Of a DNA stretch of 64,000 bases, positions 10,911 to 22,333 are shown piece after piece. The position numbers were made by a program, and so were the translations under genes. Under the pieces are notes generated by a model. The model worked only from the letters and a program-made list of their open reading frames with translations. It was not told the origin of the DNA and made no database searches. Positions within the stretch are counted from its first letter, which is position 1, and each line of letters starts with the position of its first letter. Source of the stretch: Ligustrum vulgare (taxonomy: Eukaryota > Streptophyta > Magnoliopsida > Lamiales > Oleaceae); contig OY743180.1 of NCBI GenBank assembly GCA_963555705.1, positions 32,272,129 through 32,336,128 of the forward strand, in the 5' to 3' direction.

Positions 10911-11405
10911 TAGGGATGACAATAATACCCATGAACCCAACACAAATGGGCGAAAATTACCCTACTCAATGGGTTGTGGGTAGGGTATGAGTATAGATTT
11001 AAAAACTCGCCATGGGTATGAGTATTGTAGAAAAATCTATACCCAAACCATATACCCATAAATTTTTTAAAAAAAAATTATTGTATTTTATTTTAACAGT
11101 ATATAATTTTGGACAAAGAGATTATTTGATATTTGCTTATTTTTGGACAATTGGAGTCTACTTATTTTGGACAATGGATGTTGTTATATTTTTACTTCAT
11201 TACTTATGCCAAAAAAAAATTTAAAATTAAAATTAAATAAAAACGAGTTTTACATTAGTATAAAAGTAAACTCGCACCCTACCCGCACCCGACCCACTAC
11301 TCTTAAGTGGGGGGTATATAGGTAGGGTATGGGTATTATAAATTTCTAGTGATTAGGGTATGTGTTTTCCAAATCCACTCCATACCCTATCGATTGCCAT
11401 CCATA
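10911..11405. mobile_element. Non-autonomous hAT-like element
   Basis: Ends TAGGGATGACAAT and the complement of TATGGATGGCAAT, matching 11 of 13. The flanks TTCCCAAT / TTTCAATT are only weakly similar, so the 8-bp duplication is decayed. The interior is packed with ACCCATA/GGGTATGG repeats facing each other. The end motif resembles those of the hAT elements at 34588 and 52669. Confidence 0.6.
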
Positions 11406-12334
11406 TTTCAATTGACTGAGTGCATTGAAGTTGCTCTAAGTTACAATGTGAAGGAGTGCTTTTGTCCTAATGAAAATACGAAAAATTAATAAATAGGATT
11501 TATCGCGATAATCAATCTAGATCCTGTAAATATATCACTTGTGACTCCATTTCAATCAACGCTGACCATTTTGCGTCAGATCAGATTAATGGCTCGATAG
11601 AGTGCTTCCATTGCTGTAGTGTAGGCCAATGAGATAACTTAGCATCAGTTTCAACCCCATTGTTGAAATTTCGTATTCTAATTTTATACATATGGCATTT
11701 TTCCTAGGTGAAACTTCATTTATATTTTATTTTATTTTATTGAATTGGTTTAAAAAGTCTGAGGATCGGTTCGCTAGAGATAAAAGTTGTGTAAAAACAT
11801 TGGAGCGTTAATTAAAGATAACTAGTTCTATCACACATGCGATGTACGGTATTAGAAATAAAAATAATATTATATTATAAAAACTATTAAAATTTTACAA
11901 ACAATATAATCAATTCAAATTATAATAGTTTATTTGAATAGTAAAAAATAATTTATATATTTAAATAATAAATGATTGTTATTTGCATCTAGTAATTATA
12001 ATAAAAAAAATACAAATAACAATATTTGCGTCATTAGTAATTACTTTAACAAAATCTATATTATTTAACGCAATTATTACAATTTATAAATCAATTTATA
12101 ACTTTTATACTTTTCTAGACCCTATTTGGCCTTTTAAAAACATAAGACATTTTTCTCTCTTATTTTTAGCCACACATTTTTCAATAAAATAATAGTACAC
12201 GTAAATCCATAAAAGATTTCCTACTTTTTAATAGCACATTATCCTGAAAACAATAATTCTACGCGGACATGGAAAAGTGATAGGAGAAGGTGACATTCTG
12301 AGCTGGTAGCACATCATCGAAACTTGTGGGCCTG

Positions 12335-12480
12335 CTTTTTACACACCGTTCTTTTGCGCAATGATTACAATTTATAAACAATACAATTTTTCAAACTACT
12401 TTTTAACCACACACATTTTTTCTCTCCAATTTTTAACTACATATCTTACCTAGAAAACACCAAAAAATAAAAATAAAAAA
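12335..12480. repeat. Short dispersed repeat, member 1
   Basis: Shares ACACACCGTTCTTTT, ATTACAATTTATAAA, ACTTTTTAA and TTTTCTCTC blocks in order with the reverse complement of 58470-58652. A MITE is likely. Its ends were not resolved. Confidence 0.55.
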
Positions 12481-12728
12481 TTCTGACATCAATGTCGCTG
12501 AACAATCCTTTAATTAATAAAGTGAGAAAAACGTTTCTGGTCTTTTTCCTCAAATCATGTCAAACTATTTACCCCCCAAATCAATATAAGTCCTTGCATA
12601 TGAATCTTCTGCCGTCCTCTCCACCTCTCCTCTCCGACTCGAAAAATCACCATCTCCCTTTCCCCTTGCAAGTCCTCCGCCATACTCTATCCTATCGATG
12701 AAATCTTCAACAAAGGCCTGCTCTACGC

Positions 12729-12734
<6 letters not shown>

Positions 12735-12768
<34 letters not shown>
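12735..12768. repeat. (CT)17 microsatellite
   Basis: An uninterrupted CT dinucleotide run. Confidence 0.95.
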
Positions 12769-12772
<4 letters not shown>

Positions 12773-13186
12773 AAATCATGTCCCCATTTTCAATTTTAGA
12801 CACTATATTTTAATCTCAAAAATGGACAATATAGCTTTTTGGAAAACTCTGAGATCATCTTATGTTGTTGGGATATGATTTTTAATTTCTTTTCAAATTC
12901 CAAAGGATTTAGTTTTGGATGGCACGAAAGAGGAAGGGAATTGGTTTTTGCGAGCCATTTCAGAGTGATTGGTTTGTGGGAGCCACCTTAATTGAGCTAT
13001 AAGTTTGTTATTCTTGTTGTTTTGCTACTGGGATTTTCTACAATTGAACCTTAGTTTTTAAAAATTCTTTGCTTTTGCTAAAGTGAAGTGGCATTGGAAA
13101 TATTGAAATGACCTGCTATTAAAACTTTCGGTTCTCCTTCACAATTTTTTGTACGCTTAGGGGGATAGACCTTTTAATTGTAACAT

Positions 13187-13191
13187 ATGAG
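13187..13191. repeat. Target site duplication ATGAG (left) of the gypsy element
   Basis: Identical to 23934-23938 on the other side of the element, directly abutting TGACAAG here and ...CGCATCA there. Confidence 0.9.
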
Positions 13192-14617
13192 TGACAAGTG
13201 CTTTATTAGCACTTATTTAGTCCACTTGTTATATTATTTTGTTATTGGTTTGATCATATTTAAGTAGTGTTTAATGCATCTTTATGTGTTGTGTTATACA
13301 GGATCGCAAAGAACAAAAAGAAAGGAAAAATGATCAAAATGATGTGAATCATGGAATGTTCAAAGGACTCCAAATAAAAATTGGCATGTGAGAAGAAGAT
13401 TAGAGGCAAAAATTATGGTCATAGAAGATTTGAGGTGAAATTAGAAATCAAAAACCCAAAAAGATTGTGATCTAGAATTTAAGTCAGAGATTGATGCTCA
13501 ATTTTGATATAGAAGAAATTCGAATTTGGGAACATATATTTCAAAAATAATTGTTGATCTTTGAGTCTTCTTTCCAACTCACTTTGAATCACCACAATCA
13601 AATTTCGGAAGAGAAAGTTATGACCAAAACATCGAGCACAGACGCTTCTCTGTAAAGATGCACTTACGGCCGTAACTTCCAAATTCCGGAAATTTTCAGC
13701 AACCCAATTACGGTCGTAATAAGGAAAGTTACGGCCGTAACTTTCTCATGAAGTAATTTTCTAATCTGGTTCAAGGTCTTTCTTTGGTATATCTTGTAGG
13801 TAAAACTAGGGTACGATTTTGGAAGTATTAAATGAGCAAAATCACCACAAAAAGGAGCCTGGACATTGAGGAAAATTGAGAGCAAAATATAGAGCATTCT
13901 TGGGAGATTTTCAAGTGCAAGAATATCAACAACAATAGAATTCATGAAGTAATTTGAAGAATCTACCACAACCATACTAGGCTAAATTCCATATCTTATT
14001 CAAAGGGGAAATTGTGTTATTCAATTATGTTATTTTCTTCCTAGAAACTAGTAACGTACATCTATTCCTTTATTTCAATTGTTGAATTATTGAGTTTTGA
14101 ATGTTTTGTTGAATTTAGTTGATTTATAAATTTGATTTGGCCAATTAAATTATTGAATATCTGAATTCATGTATGTGCTAAGTTTAGATCTTTTATCCGT
14201 AATTGTCATTGGATCTTGACTTTGGTAGCAAATAAATCTCATGCAGGTCTATCAATAATTCCACTTGAGTTTATTAATTCGGGTTTATGAAATCAATAAC
14301 CCGATTCAATCTAACTCTTCTCGCTTCACACTGGCCTTGAGTTAAATTTTAAGAGCATGTTTAGGATTACCCATTGGTTAGAATTGAATCAAAGAGCTTG
14401 TTTTGATTTAATTTACATAAGGAAGAATTTAGATAATCAGAGTTTGTTGATTACCTAAGATTGATAAATTGAATTAGGAATAAAAGTGCATTGCATAGGA
14501 TGGTATAACATTAATTGAGGGCACAACTGAACTCGAGAACAAGATTTCCTCTCATTTCAATTCCTCACATATTTATTTATTTATTTCATGCATAGTTTTC
14601 ATTTAAGTAAAACTCAA
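13192..14617 (+). repeat. 5' LTR of the gypsy element (3' end deleted)
   Basis: Begins TGACAAGTGC and is nearly collinear with 22334-23779. It lacks the last roughly 154 bp present in the 3' LTR and a 21-bp segment between two TTACGGCCGTAA palindromes. The deletion runs into the primer site. Confidence 0.88.
13664..13740. repeat. TTACGGCCGTAA palindromes in the 5' LTR
   Basis: Exact at 13664-13675 and 13729-13740, with one variant (TTACGGTCGTAA) at 13708-13719. Confidence 0.9.
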
Positions 14618-14627
14618 ATTTTCAGCC

Positions 14628-14645
14628 CCGTTGCCAGGGAATGGT
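14628..14645 (+). other. Degenerate tRNA-Asp primer binding site (outer element)
   Basis: CCCCGTTGCCAGGGAATG resembles the canonical GGCGCCGTTGCCGGGGA found intact at 19949-19966. The 5' part was removed with the LTR end. Confidence 0.6.
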
Positions 14646-14719
14646 CAACCAATTTAGTTGTTTAGTTAATTAGAATTTTTTTCCTGTAATTATTTTATTT
14701 TCTCTATTTTCATTAATTA

Positions 14720-15560
14720 TTGCTTGCCTACTTCATTGATTGTATGCATAAAACTCGATCAATTAATATTGAATATTTTGATTTTGATCCAGTGATCGAG
14801 AGGACTTTTCGACAGCAAAGAAGGGCAGCACAACAACTAATGGCAGCTTACAACAACAATCTAACTCTTAAACAACTAGCTACCTCGGATGTTGCTCAAC
14901 AACCATTATGTATAACTTTTTCGACAGTGGAAGAAGGTAGAACTTTTGAGCTAAAATCCGGACTGATCCATCTTCTGCCAACTTTCAGAGGATATCCCAG
15001 TGAGGACCCATATAGACATCTAAAGGAGTTCCGTGTGATTTGTGATAGCATGAGACCCACGGATATTACTGAGGAACAAATCAAGATGAGGGCCTTTCCA
15101 TTCTCGCTGAAGGATGCTGCTATTGACTAGTTATACTGTCTACCATCCCGATCAGTCACCGCCTGGAACTACATGAAGAGGCTGTTCCTAGAAAAGTACT
15201 TTCCTGCATCGAGAGCCGGGACGACCAGAAAGGAAATATGCGGGGTGCGCCAAAACAATAGTAAATCATTCTATGAGTATTAGGAGTGCTTCAAAAAGCT
15301 CATCTCGAGCTGCTCCCATCATCAGATCAGTGAGCAACTCTTGGTCCAGTATTTTTATAAAGGTCTGGTACCGATGGATAGAAGCACGATAGATGCCGCA
15401 AGCGGAGGTGCACTGATGGAAAAGACACCGGAATAAGGATGGGCTTTAATCTCCAATATGGCTAAGAACACTCGGCAGTTCAACTCCAACAGGGATACGC
15501 AAGTTCGGCTCGTAAATGAGATGAGTAGTTCCAATATTAAAGTAAACTTTCTGAACTAAA
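14720..15560 (+). pseudogene. gag of the outer gypsy element
   Basis: The first open stretch (to 15130) holds the start of a retrotransposon capsid domain with the series RGYPSEDPYRHL, ...IKMRAFPFSLKDAA. After a TAG codon the same frame continues with LEKYFP and QLLVQYFYKGL blocks typical of plant gypsy gag, broken by further stops near 15283 and 15436. It aligns in layout with the better-preserved gag at 20075-21154. The product would form the virus-like particle. It is dead because of the stops. Confidence 0.85.
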
Positions 15561-17070
15561 AGATCTTGTAAAACAACTTACTATAGGGACAGAACAAGTC
15601 AAGACCTGTGGGATATGCGCAAATCTTGGGCATCCAACGGACGCGTGTCCGATGTTGCAAGAGGGAAATGGTGAACAAGCGAATGCTGTAGAGGGTTTTC
15701 CGTTTCAAAGACACCAGTAAAACCCATACTCCATTACCTACAACCCTGGATGGAGGGACCACCCCAATTTGAGATATGGAAGTAGCAATCCCCCGGGTTT
15801 CATATCCAACATACCTCAAGGGCAATTTCAGCAATAAGAGAATTTCAAACCTCAGGGGCAGTATCAACAAAGAACCCAAAACTCAGGTACTTCTCTTGAA
15901 GACGTGGTTAAAGCCTTGGCATCTAACACACTTCAATTTCAAAAGGACACCGAGTCTAGCATTCAAGATCTGGAGAACCAAATGGGTCAAATGGCTACAG
16001 CCATCAACAGGTTGGAATCACAATCCATAGGTAAATTGCCATCTCAACCCGAGATAAATCCTAAAAACGTGAGTGCCATAACCCTGCGGAGTGGAAAATT
16101 GATTGAAGGTTCGCGAAAGTAGGCCCCAGCAAATGGAGAGGAAGAGGAGAAGGAAATTGAAAAGGAAGATACAAATTCACAAACCCCGCAGGTAAAATCC
16201 AACTCTAACTTAATTGCTAAATTGACTCCACCTCCTTTTTCTAGCAGGTTAGCAAAAGCGATTAAGGAGGGCAAAGAAAATGATATACTGGAGATGTTCA
16301 GGAAAGTGGAAATCAACATTCCACTGTTAGATGAAATCAAGCAAGTGCCCCGATGTGCAAAGTTTTTGAAAGATCTGTGCATCAATAAGAGAAAGCTAAA
16401 GGGAAATGAGATGGTAAGAATGTGTGAGTCTGTATCTGCACTTCTTCAAAGAAAATTACCTCTCAAGTGCAAGGATCCAAGTATGTTTACCATACCTTGT
16501 CAAATAGGCAATAAGAAAATAAATCGTGCTCTAATAGACTTAGGAGCATCTATCAATGTAATGCCTAGGTCCACCTATGCTTCATTAAAACTTTCCAAAC
16601 TCACTGAAACTAATGTTATAATTCAACTAGCCGATCGTTCTAATGCTTATCTTGACAGGGTAGTTGAAGACATTCTAGTGCAAGTAGGTGGGTTAGTATT
16701 TCCCACCGACTTTTATATATTGGACATAAATGATGATCACTCACCCAACTCTACTCCTATCTTGTTAGGCAGACCATTCTTAAAAACATCTAAGACGAAG
16801 ATAGGTATTAGTAGTGGCTCACTTACCATGGAATTTGATAATGAGATTATTCAATTCAATATTTATGATTCCGTGAATCATGATGATGATAATCATGTTC
16901 AGTCTGTTAATGTGATTGATTCTTCAGTACAGGAAATTTTTGAACTTGGTGGAAAGGACTGTCCAAAGTCACCACAATCAGGTAAAATTTCTTTCATCTC
17001 ATTACCAACTTCTGATGAAAATTTTCTACCCCCTTTTTTGCAGGCCCTAATGAAGAGCATGAAGAAGTAA
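15561..17070 (+). pseudogene. Nucleocapsid zinc knuckle plus aspartic protease region (outer gypsy element)
   Basis: Begins with a CCHC knuckle (CGIC....H....C, about 15606-15647), followed by a Gln/Asn/Pro-rich linker and a coiled-coil segment. A long open frame of 282 codons (16222-17070) contains the protease with ALIDLGASINVMP and, about 95 residues later, ILLGRPFL. DLGAS instead of DTGAS is common in plant Athila/Tat proteases. A stop at about 16120 and frame changes upstream break the polyprotein. After the protease the expected RT is absent and the sequence passes straight into post-pol 3' DNA. Confidence 0.88.
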
Positions 17071-18003
17071 TTGAGCTTTAGGAATCCAATTGATCCCGGG
17101 TGAAGAAGGAAGCAACTCGTCGAGCCAACGACAGTAAACAAAGGTGCTGCTCGGGAGGCAACCCGAGAGGGGAGTCTCTTTATTCCCCCATTTTTTTATA
17201 ATTATTATTAGTTCATTTTATTTCTTTTCCTGTTTAAATTTAAAAAAAAAAATTGGGATAGAAGTTAAGTTACGGCCGTAAACACTTATCTCACGGTCGT
17301 AACTAACTCAAGCATTTTTTTTATCCAGCGAGACACTTACGGCCGCAAGTTTCGCACACTTTTAAAATTACATCTCTTCTTCTGATTCCATTCACATTCC
17401 CCTCTTTTGTTTTCTATTGTCACACTCCACATTGAGGACAATGTAGAATTCAAGTGTGGGGGGGGGGGATGATTATCTATTATTTTTTGTTATCCTTATT
17501 TTATTCATCTTCATTAAGTTTTTTTATTAGTTAGCTTTAATTGTGCTTAGACCGACATTTTGGTATAATAGGAAGCGGCCTCACTTATGATAATTTTTGA
17601 ACCACCAACTTCCTAAATTGCAGAATCGGATAAAGAATGAGCATATAGAGATGAGTTTTCCAATAATTTCTGAATTAGTTTGAAAATGGGGACAAATTGA
17701 AAAATTTCTGCAACCTAGTTGAGTCCAACCAAAATTGATATGATAAAATACCACCATGTGTAACTTCATTCTATCCTTATCCACTAGATTTTGAGTTCGG
17801 AACCAAGATCGAGCAATGACTTATAACTCATAATTGGATGGGAGAAGCACATATAAACTGTAATTTGTGAGCTTTTGAGCTTATGAGCTACTTTTACTCT
17901 TTATATTAAGCTCTATTTTTTGATGTGTGTCCTGTATGGTTGGTTTGTGCTTGGATGTGCTTTCTTGTGCATACTGTTGTAGTCTCTTGGCTCAAGTGCA
18001 AAA
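17071..18003 (+). other. 3' untranslated region of the gypsy element, first part
   Basis: Contains the GGGAGGCAACCCGAGAG phrase (about 17155-17171) and the GAGGACAATGTA...AAGTGTGGGG motif (17430-17470) that follow pol in Athila/Tat elements. It also holds TTACGGCCGTAA (17270-17281) with two variants (near 17292 and 17337). No ORF of note. Interrupted by the inner LTR. Confidence 0.65.
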
Positions 18004-19942
18004 TGTTAAGTGCATTTTTACACACTTTTTATACCTTCAAATTAGCATATTTTGGAACATCTTGAGCAAATATCTACTAATTTATTTATATTTTGTGTTT
18101 AAATAGGTTAATATCCAAGTTTGAGGCCAAAAAACCACAAAAGGAGTGAAGATTCTGCTGAAATTCCAAGTTCGGGGACCATTATGTCACTTTCGAGAAG
18201 TTTTGGACAAGCCGTGCAATTAACCAAGGGACCAAATTGAAAGATTTCAAAAGTTGAAGGACCAAAAGTGAAATTTTAGAAGGACATGAGAAGAAAAAGG
18301 ACAGGAGAACATGGCTGGAAAGGAAAAAAGCTACAGAACTGACACAAGTGGCTGAAAAGTGGAAAAAAAAAAAAAAAAAAAAAAAGAGAACAAGGCATGA
18401 TGGAGAGTATGGGAGAAAGTAAAAAAGGCTGGTTGATCTGAAGAAACAAAAACGTGAAAACACAGGCTGGAAGAAAAAAAAAGATATTGTTGGCTGCTGC
18501 TGGAAAAATTGATACTTATACATACACAAGCAGACGACAGGAAAAACGAGGGAGGTTGGTTGCAGCTGGTGACAGCAGCTGATAGGACCAGTAGAGAGGG
18601 AGATTGGGGGTTGAACTCAGGCTAGTGACAGCAGCCTGGAGATCAAATTCTTGCTGGTGATAGCAGCTTGAACCTAAGCTCACTTACTGGTTCTATATTA
18701 ATGCTGGAAAGAGAATATACAGATACATATATACAGACGAGAAGTCTACTGATTTTTGGCCAGAGGTTGCTGAAATCTACTGGTTTGCTGCTGAAACTGA
18801 GGGACTGCAAGGAGGTTGTTGTTGCTGATAATTGATGGTTGCTGATAATTTGCTGATTGCTGCTGCATTTGTCGGTGCTGGACTGCAAGCTGTGTTGGTG
18901 ATTGCTTACTGCCATTGCTGGTCTGCTGACTGTGGAAGAAAGCTGTGCAATTGCTGGAGATACCTGTTGCTGGGATTGCTGCTGCTGGTTCAACAGTTGC
19001 AGAGAGCTGGTGCAGGCTGTGTTACTGGATTGGACTGCTGCTGCCTGTATTGCTGCTGATGATACTGGGCTGCTGAATTCTAAGGACATCTGGTACTGAC
19101 TGCTGCATATTGAGGCAGCGTTTTGCTACTGATACTTGCATATTGCTGGACTGCTGCTGGTTGCTGGTTGTTGATGAAGAAACTTGATTCAAAGTGAAGG
19201 ATTCTTGGGTTTTCACTTCAAGAACTTTACGAAAAGGGGGAGTTTTCTTTATTCTTTTTTTTTCATCTTTATTTTTAGTATTATTCATATGTTTAAGTTA
19301 TTTGTTAAATGATGTTGTTAGTTTATTATGGGTTAATGTTATTGTGTTGGAATTATTAACTAGTTTAATTTTAATTAAGCATTTTAAGTAGTTTCTAGAT
19401 TTTGGGTATTTATGTTTACATGTTTTTGATTATGAATGTTGTTTTAGGTTTTTGTAACTTTTAAATGTTTGTTACTATTTTAAGTTGTCATTGGAATTTA
19501 CTACACAAGTTAGGTGATTTTAAAATTTCCCATGTAATTTGGTTGATTAATTAACTACCACTAATTGATTTGAAAAGAAGAAATTAGTATAGTTATGAAA
19601 ATTAAATTCACTTTATTTTATGTTATGTAACTTATTTCAATTATCAAGTTTATATTTTCATCAAGTATTTAGATTAATTAGTTTTATTCTAAGTTTCATG
19701 TTGTTATCTATACACTTTAGTTAACTAGTTTACATATTGCCATATTTCTTATTTGTGTCACTTAGTTAGTAATTCACCACCAAACCATATTTTTATGTTC
19801 CTTGATTTTTCTTTTAAAATGAAGTCAATAACTTTAATTACAAATAAATCAATCCTCGTGGGTACGATAACCCGGACTTCTCTAGTCCACTTTACTACTT
19901 GAACGCGAACCGTGCACTTGCGGTATACGATTTTAGCGAACA
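18004..19942 (+). repeat. LTR of an inner gypsy element
   Basis: Starts TGTTAAGTGCATTTTT and ends ...TTTTAGCGAACA, directly followed by a spacer and a perfect tRNA-Asp primer site, so it is a 5' LTR in + orientation (1,939 bp). It contains a poly(A) run near 18362-18383 and a long TGCTG-rich stretch (about 18640-19180). No matching 3' LTR is present in the window and no flanking duplication was found. Confidence 0.75.
18640..19180. repeat. TGCTG-rich low-complexity segment inside the inner LTR
   Basis: Dozens of TGCTG/GCTGCTG units in loose tandem. Gln/Ser-rich and Cys-rich open frames read through it on both strands are by-products of the repeat. Confidence 0.8.
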
Positions 19943-19948
19943 AGTTTT

Positions 19949-19966
19949 TGGCGCCGTTGCCGGGGA
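19949..19966 (+). other. tRNA-Asp primer binding site (inner element)
   Basis: TGGCGCCGTTGCCGGGGA is an exact complement of the 3' end of plant tRNA-Asp with CCA and lies 6 bp after the LTR. Confidence 0.92.
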
Positions 19967-20074
19967 TTGATTTTATTTGTACTAAATGCATTGATTTTTG
20001 TTAATTGAATTGTCTTCTCATTCTCATCTCTTTCTTCTTTTTATTTTCATTTTCTAGGTACTCTTGCCTTATTT

Positions 20075-21154
20075 ATGCAACAACGTCCGACTTGGGATAT
20101 TCTTCCAATTGATCCCGAACCCGAACGAACCTTTAGGAGGAGGATTAGGGAAAGAAGAGAACAAGTTGAACAACAAAGAATACAAGGAAATATGGGGGAC
20201 AACAATCAAGGTGGTGCCAATCTCGCTATTGATGAAGATGATAGACCAATGGGGCAATTCATGGTCCCTCTTATCACTCAAAATCGAGGAAGCATCACAT
20301 ATCCCCCATTTGGACGTCTGGACTTTCATCTAAAGCCGGATGTGATAAACCTCTTCAAGGGGCATCTACAATTCTATGGAATGACCGAGGAGAATCCATT
20401 TACTCACATCTCGCGGTTTTTGGAGATGTGTAGTAACTTTGATTATCCGGGAATTAGCAAGGAGGCTATCAACATGCGGTTATTTCCACATACCCTTAGA
20501 GATGGAGCTCGTGAATGGTTAGATGCCAACCCGGTTGGAAGTATTACAACATGGAATGATCTTGCTCAAAAGTTCACTACAAAATACTTTCCTCCATCAA
20601 AAGTGGCTAAATTGAAGAGTGATATCTCCACATTTCGACAACTTGACACCGAATGTTTCTATGAGGCATGGGAAAGATTCAAGGAGATGTTGAGGAAATG
20701 TCCAAATCATGGGTTCACCAAGCAAATGCAAGTTCAATATTTTTATCTTGGGATGAATCCATCTAGTCGAATGACGGTTGATTCGGCCTCCAATGGAGCT
20801 ATCACTACAAAATCACCTAATGAGGCAATCGAGCTCTTTGAGAGGATGGCTAGTCACAATTCTACTTGGACAACCGACCGCATGGTACCAAAGAAAGCCG
20901 CGGGAATTCATGAAGTTGATGCATATGCGGCTTTGTCGGCAAAGATGGACCTTCTATTCAAGAAGTGTGATGATTTATCTTCTCAACATACGGTAAAAGC
21001 AATCTACCCTCCTATTTCTATTTGCGATGTATGTGGAGCAATACACAATGTTGAGGAATGTCCCATGCTCAAAATGACTTCTACTTCAAATGAGCAAGTG
21101 AATTATGCTCAAAATTTCAACCGACCACAAGGCAATCCTTACTCCAACACATAG
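20075..21154 (+). CDS. gag of the inner gypsy element (open, lacks pol)
   Basis: A 359-codon open frame. Residues 1-60 are an Arg/Gln-rich N-terminus with PERTFRRRIRERRE. Residues about 85-260 form the plant retrotransposon gag/capsid domain, with blocks FKGHLQFYGMTEENP, RLFPHTLRDGAREWL, KFTTKYFPPSK and QVQYFYLGM. A short CCHC-like knuckle (CDVCGAIHNVEEC) is near residue 325. The start is the first ATG after the primer site leader. It stops at a TAG soon after the knuckle, and no protease or RT follows, so it is a truncated gag-only unit or a gag whose pol was deleted. Unlike the outer gag it has no internal stop. Confidence 0.88.
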   Translation: MQQRPTWDILPIDPEPERTFRRRIRERREQVEQQRIQGNMGDNNQGGANLAIDEDDRPMGQFMVPLITQNRGSITYPPFGRLDFHLKPDVINLFKGHLQFYGMTEENPFTHISRFLEMCSNFDYPGISKEAINMRLFPHTLRDGAREWLDANPVGSITTWNDLAQKFTTKYFPPSKVAKLKSDISTFRQLDTECFYEAWERFKEMLRKCPNHGFTKQMQVQYFYLGMNPSSRMTVDSASNGAITTKSPNEAIELFERMASHNSTWTTDRMVPKKAAGIHEVDAYAALSAKMDLLFKKCDDLSSQHTVKAIYPPISICDVCGAIHNVEECPMLKMTSTSNEQVNYAQNFNRPQGNPYSNT

Positions 21155-22333
21155 GTTAACCCAAATTGGACCCTCTAAACGGGCCTACCATGATGCATTT
21201 ACCAATATAAGTCATTTTGAGCCTTAGCCTTTCTTTGGATTTTAATACCACACTACAAGCCACGAATACCCTTTCTTTTATATTATCTCTATCTTGAACC
21301 TATAGAGAAGGGATTCACAAGATTGTGTTGGTTGATGGTTATGTGATGAACTAAGTTTCAAATAGTTGAAGTTCTGACTTGTGTCGATTGATGACTGTGT
21401 GATGATTTGACCAAAAGAGAAAAGCTGCAATCTAAAAAAATAAAAAAAATAAAAAAAAGAATGAAGGAGGAAAAAAAAAGAAGAAGCAAAGAAAAGAAAA
21501 ATCTAGTCAAGAAAATTTGCTAGTTGAGGAAGACAAACTCTTAAATGCGCAAAAACAAAGGTAAGTGCTGGCTCAATTAGATATCAGGAAACAATGAGAT
21601 TTGTATTGAAGGTGAAGGAGAAAATGTTTATTTTGTATGAATTTAGATTGTGGAATTCCTTCTCAAACTTAGCCTAAATGTTTCCCTTTTATCCCACCTA
21701 ACCCGAATCCCCATTACAACCCAGTAAAGACTTTTACTTTGCACTTGTGTCATTGTTGGCTCTGGTTATGACAATTGAGCAGTCCGTGGTAGTATATTCT
21801 CCATGCAGTGAGTTGAGTGAAAATTCTCACCCTTATACACTTTGTACGAAGAGAAAAATATCTAGTGAGGGTGTTAACTCCCATTACATATGCTTATGAG
21901 TGGTTTGAATTGCTTGATCTAGGTTCTGTGTTTTTGATTTGGTGCTAGGGATGTTGTGTTGACTGAATTTTCACCATGGGCAACTCACACTAATCTGGTT
22001 ATTTCTGCCAGAGTTGGGAGAAACTGATATCCTTGTAGTAACTCATTGATAGATGTTAAGAGAGTATTCACGAGAGGTGAAAGGATATAAACCACACTGA
22101 GTTATGATTTGGGTTGGGAGTACTCAATATTTGTGCTATGTTCGGGGATATTGGGTGATACATCTCTTGCACACACTTACACACTCCGATTATGCAATTG
22201 AATTTTCATGCTAAAGAGAAGTGGGTTGTAACCTTAACTTTCCGATTGTAGGTCTATCTTTTTGTTTGAGTTATGTTTCTTTTCTTTCACATCATTATTC
22301 GAGGATGAACAATGGTTTAAGTGTGGGGGGATT
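21155..22333 (+). other. 3' untranslated region and polypurine tract of the gypsy element
   Basis: A non-coding, long 3' region as usual in Athila/Tat elements, ending with GAGGATGAACAATGG...AAGTGTGGGGGGATT, the polypurine tract (about 22318-22333) abutting the LTR start. A purine-rich stretch at 21435-21505 may be a second tract. The junction between inner and outer element material could not be fixed. Confidence 0.7.

Larger units (their letters stand above)
11406..13186. other. Gene-free stretch with small repeats
   Basis: Contains a (CT)17 microsatellite at 12735-12768 and a small repeat at 12335-12480 that recurs inverted at 58470-58652, with a partial copy at 12050-12190. A pyrimidine-rich region with a short open frame around 12600-12770 could be the 5' edge of a host gene cut by the gypsy element, but no protein family was recognised. 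Confidence 0.45.

Noticed and set aside
13479..13975. Open frames on the minus strand in the left LTR, with similar ones at 22621-23138
   Set aside because: They recur only because the LTRs are copies; antisense to the element and without any family resemblance.
18643..19089. 148-codon Gln/Ser-rich open frame on the minus strand (and Cys-rich frames on the plus strand)
   Set aside because: By-product of the TGCTG-rich segment inside an LTR; no domain or conservation.
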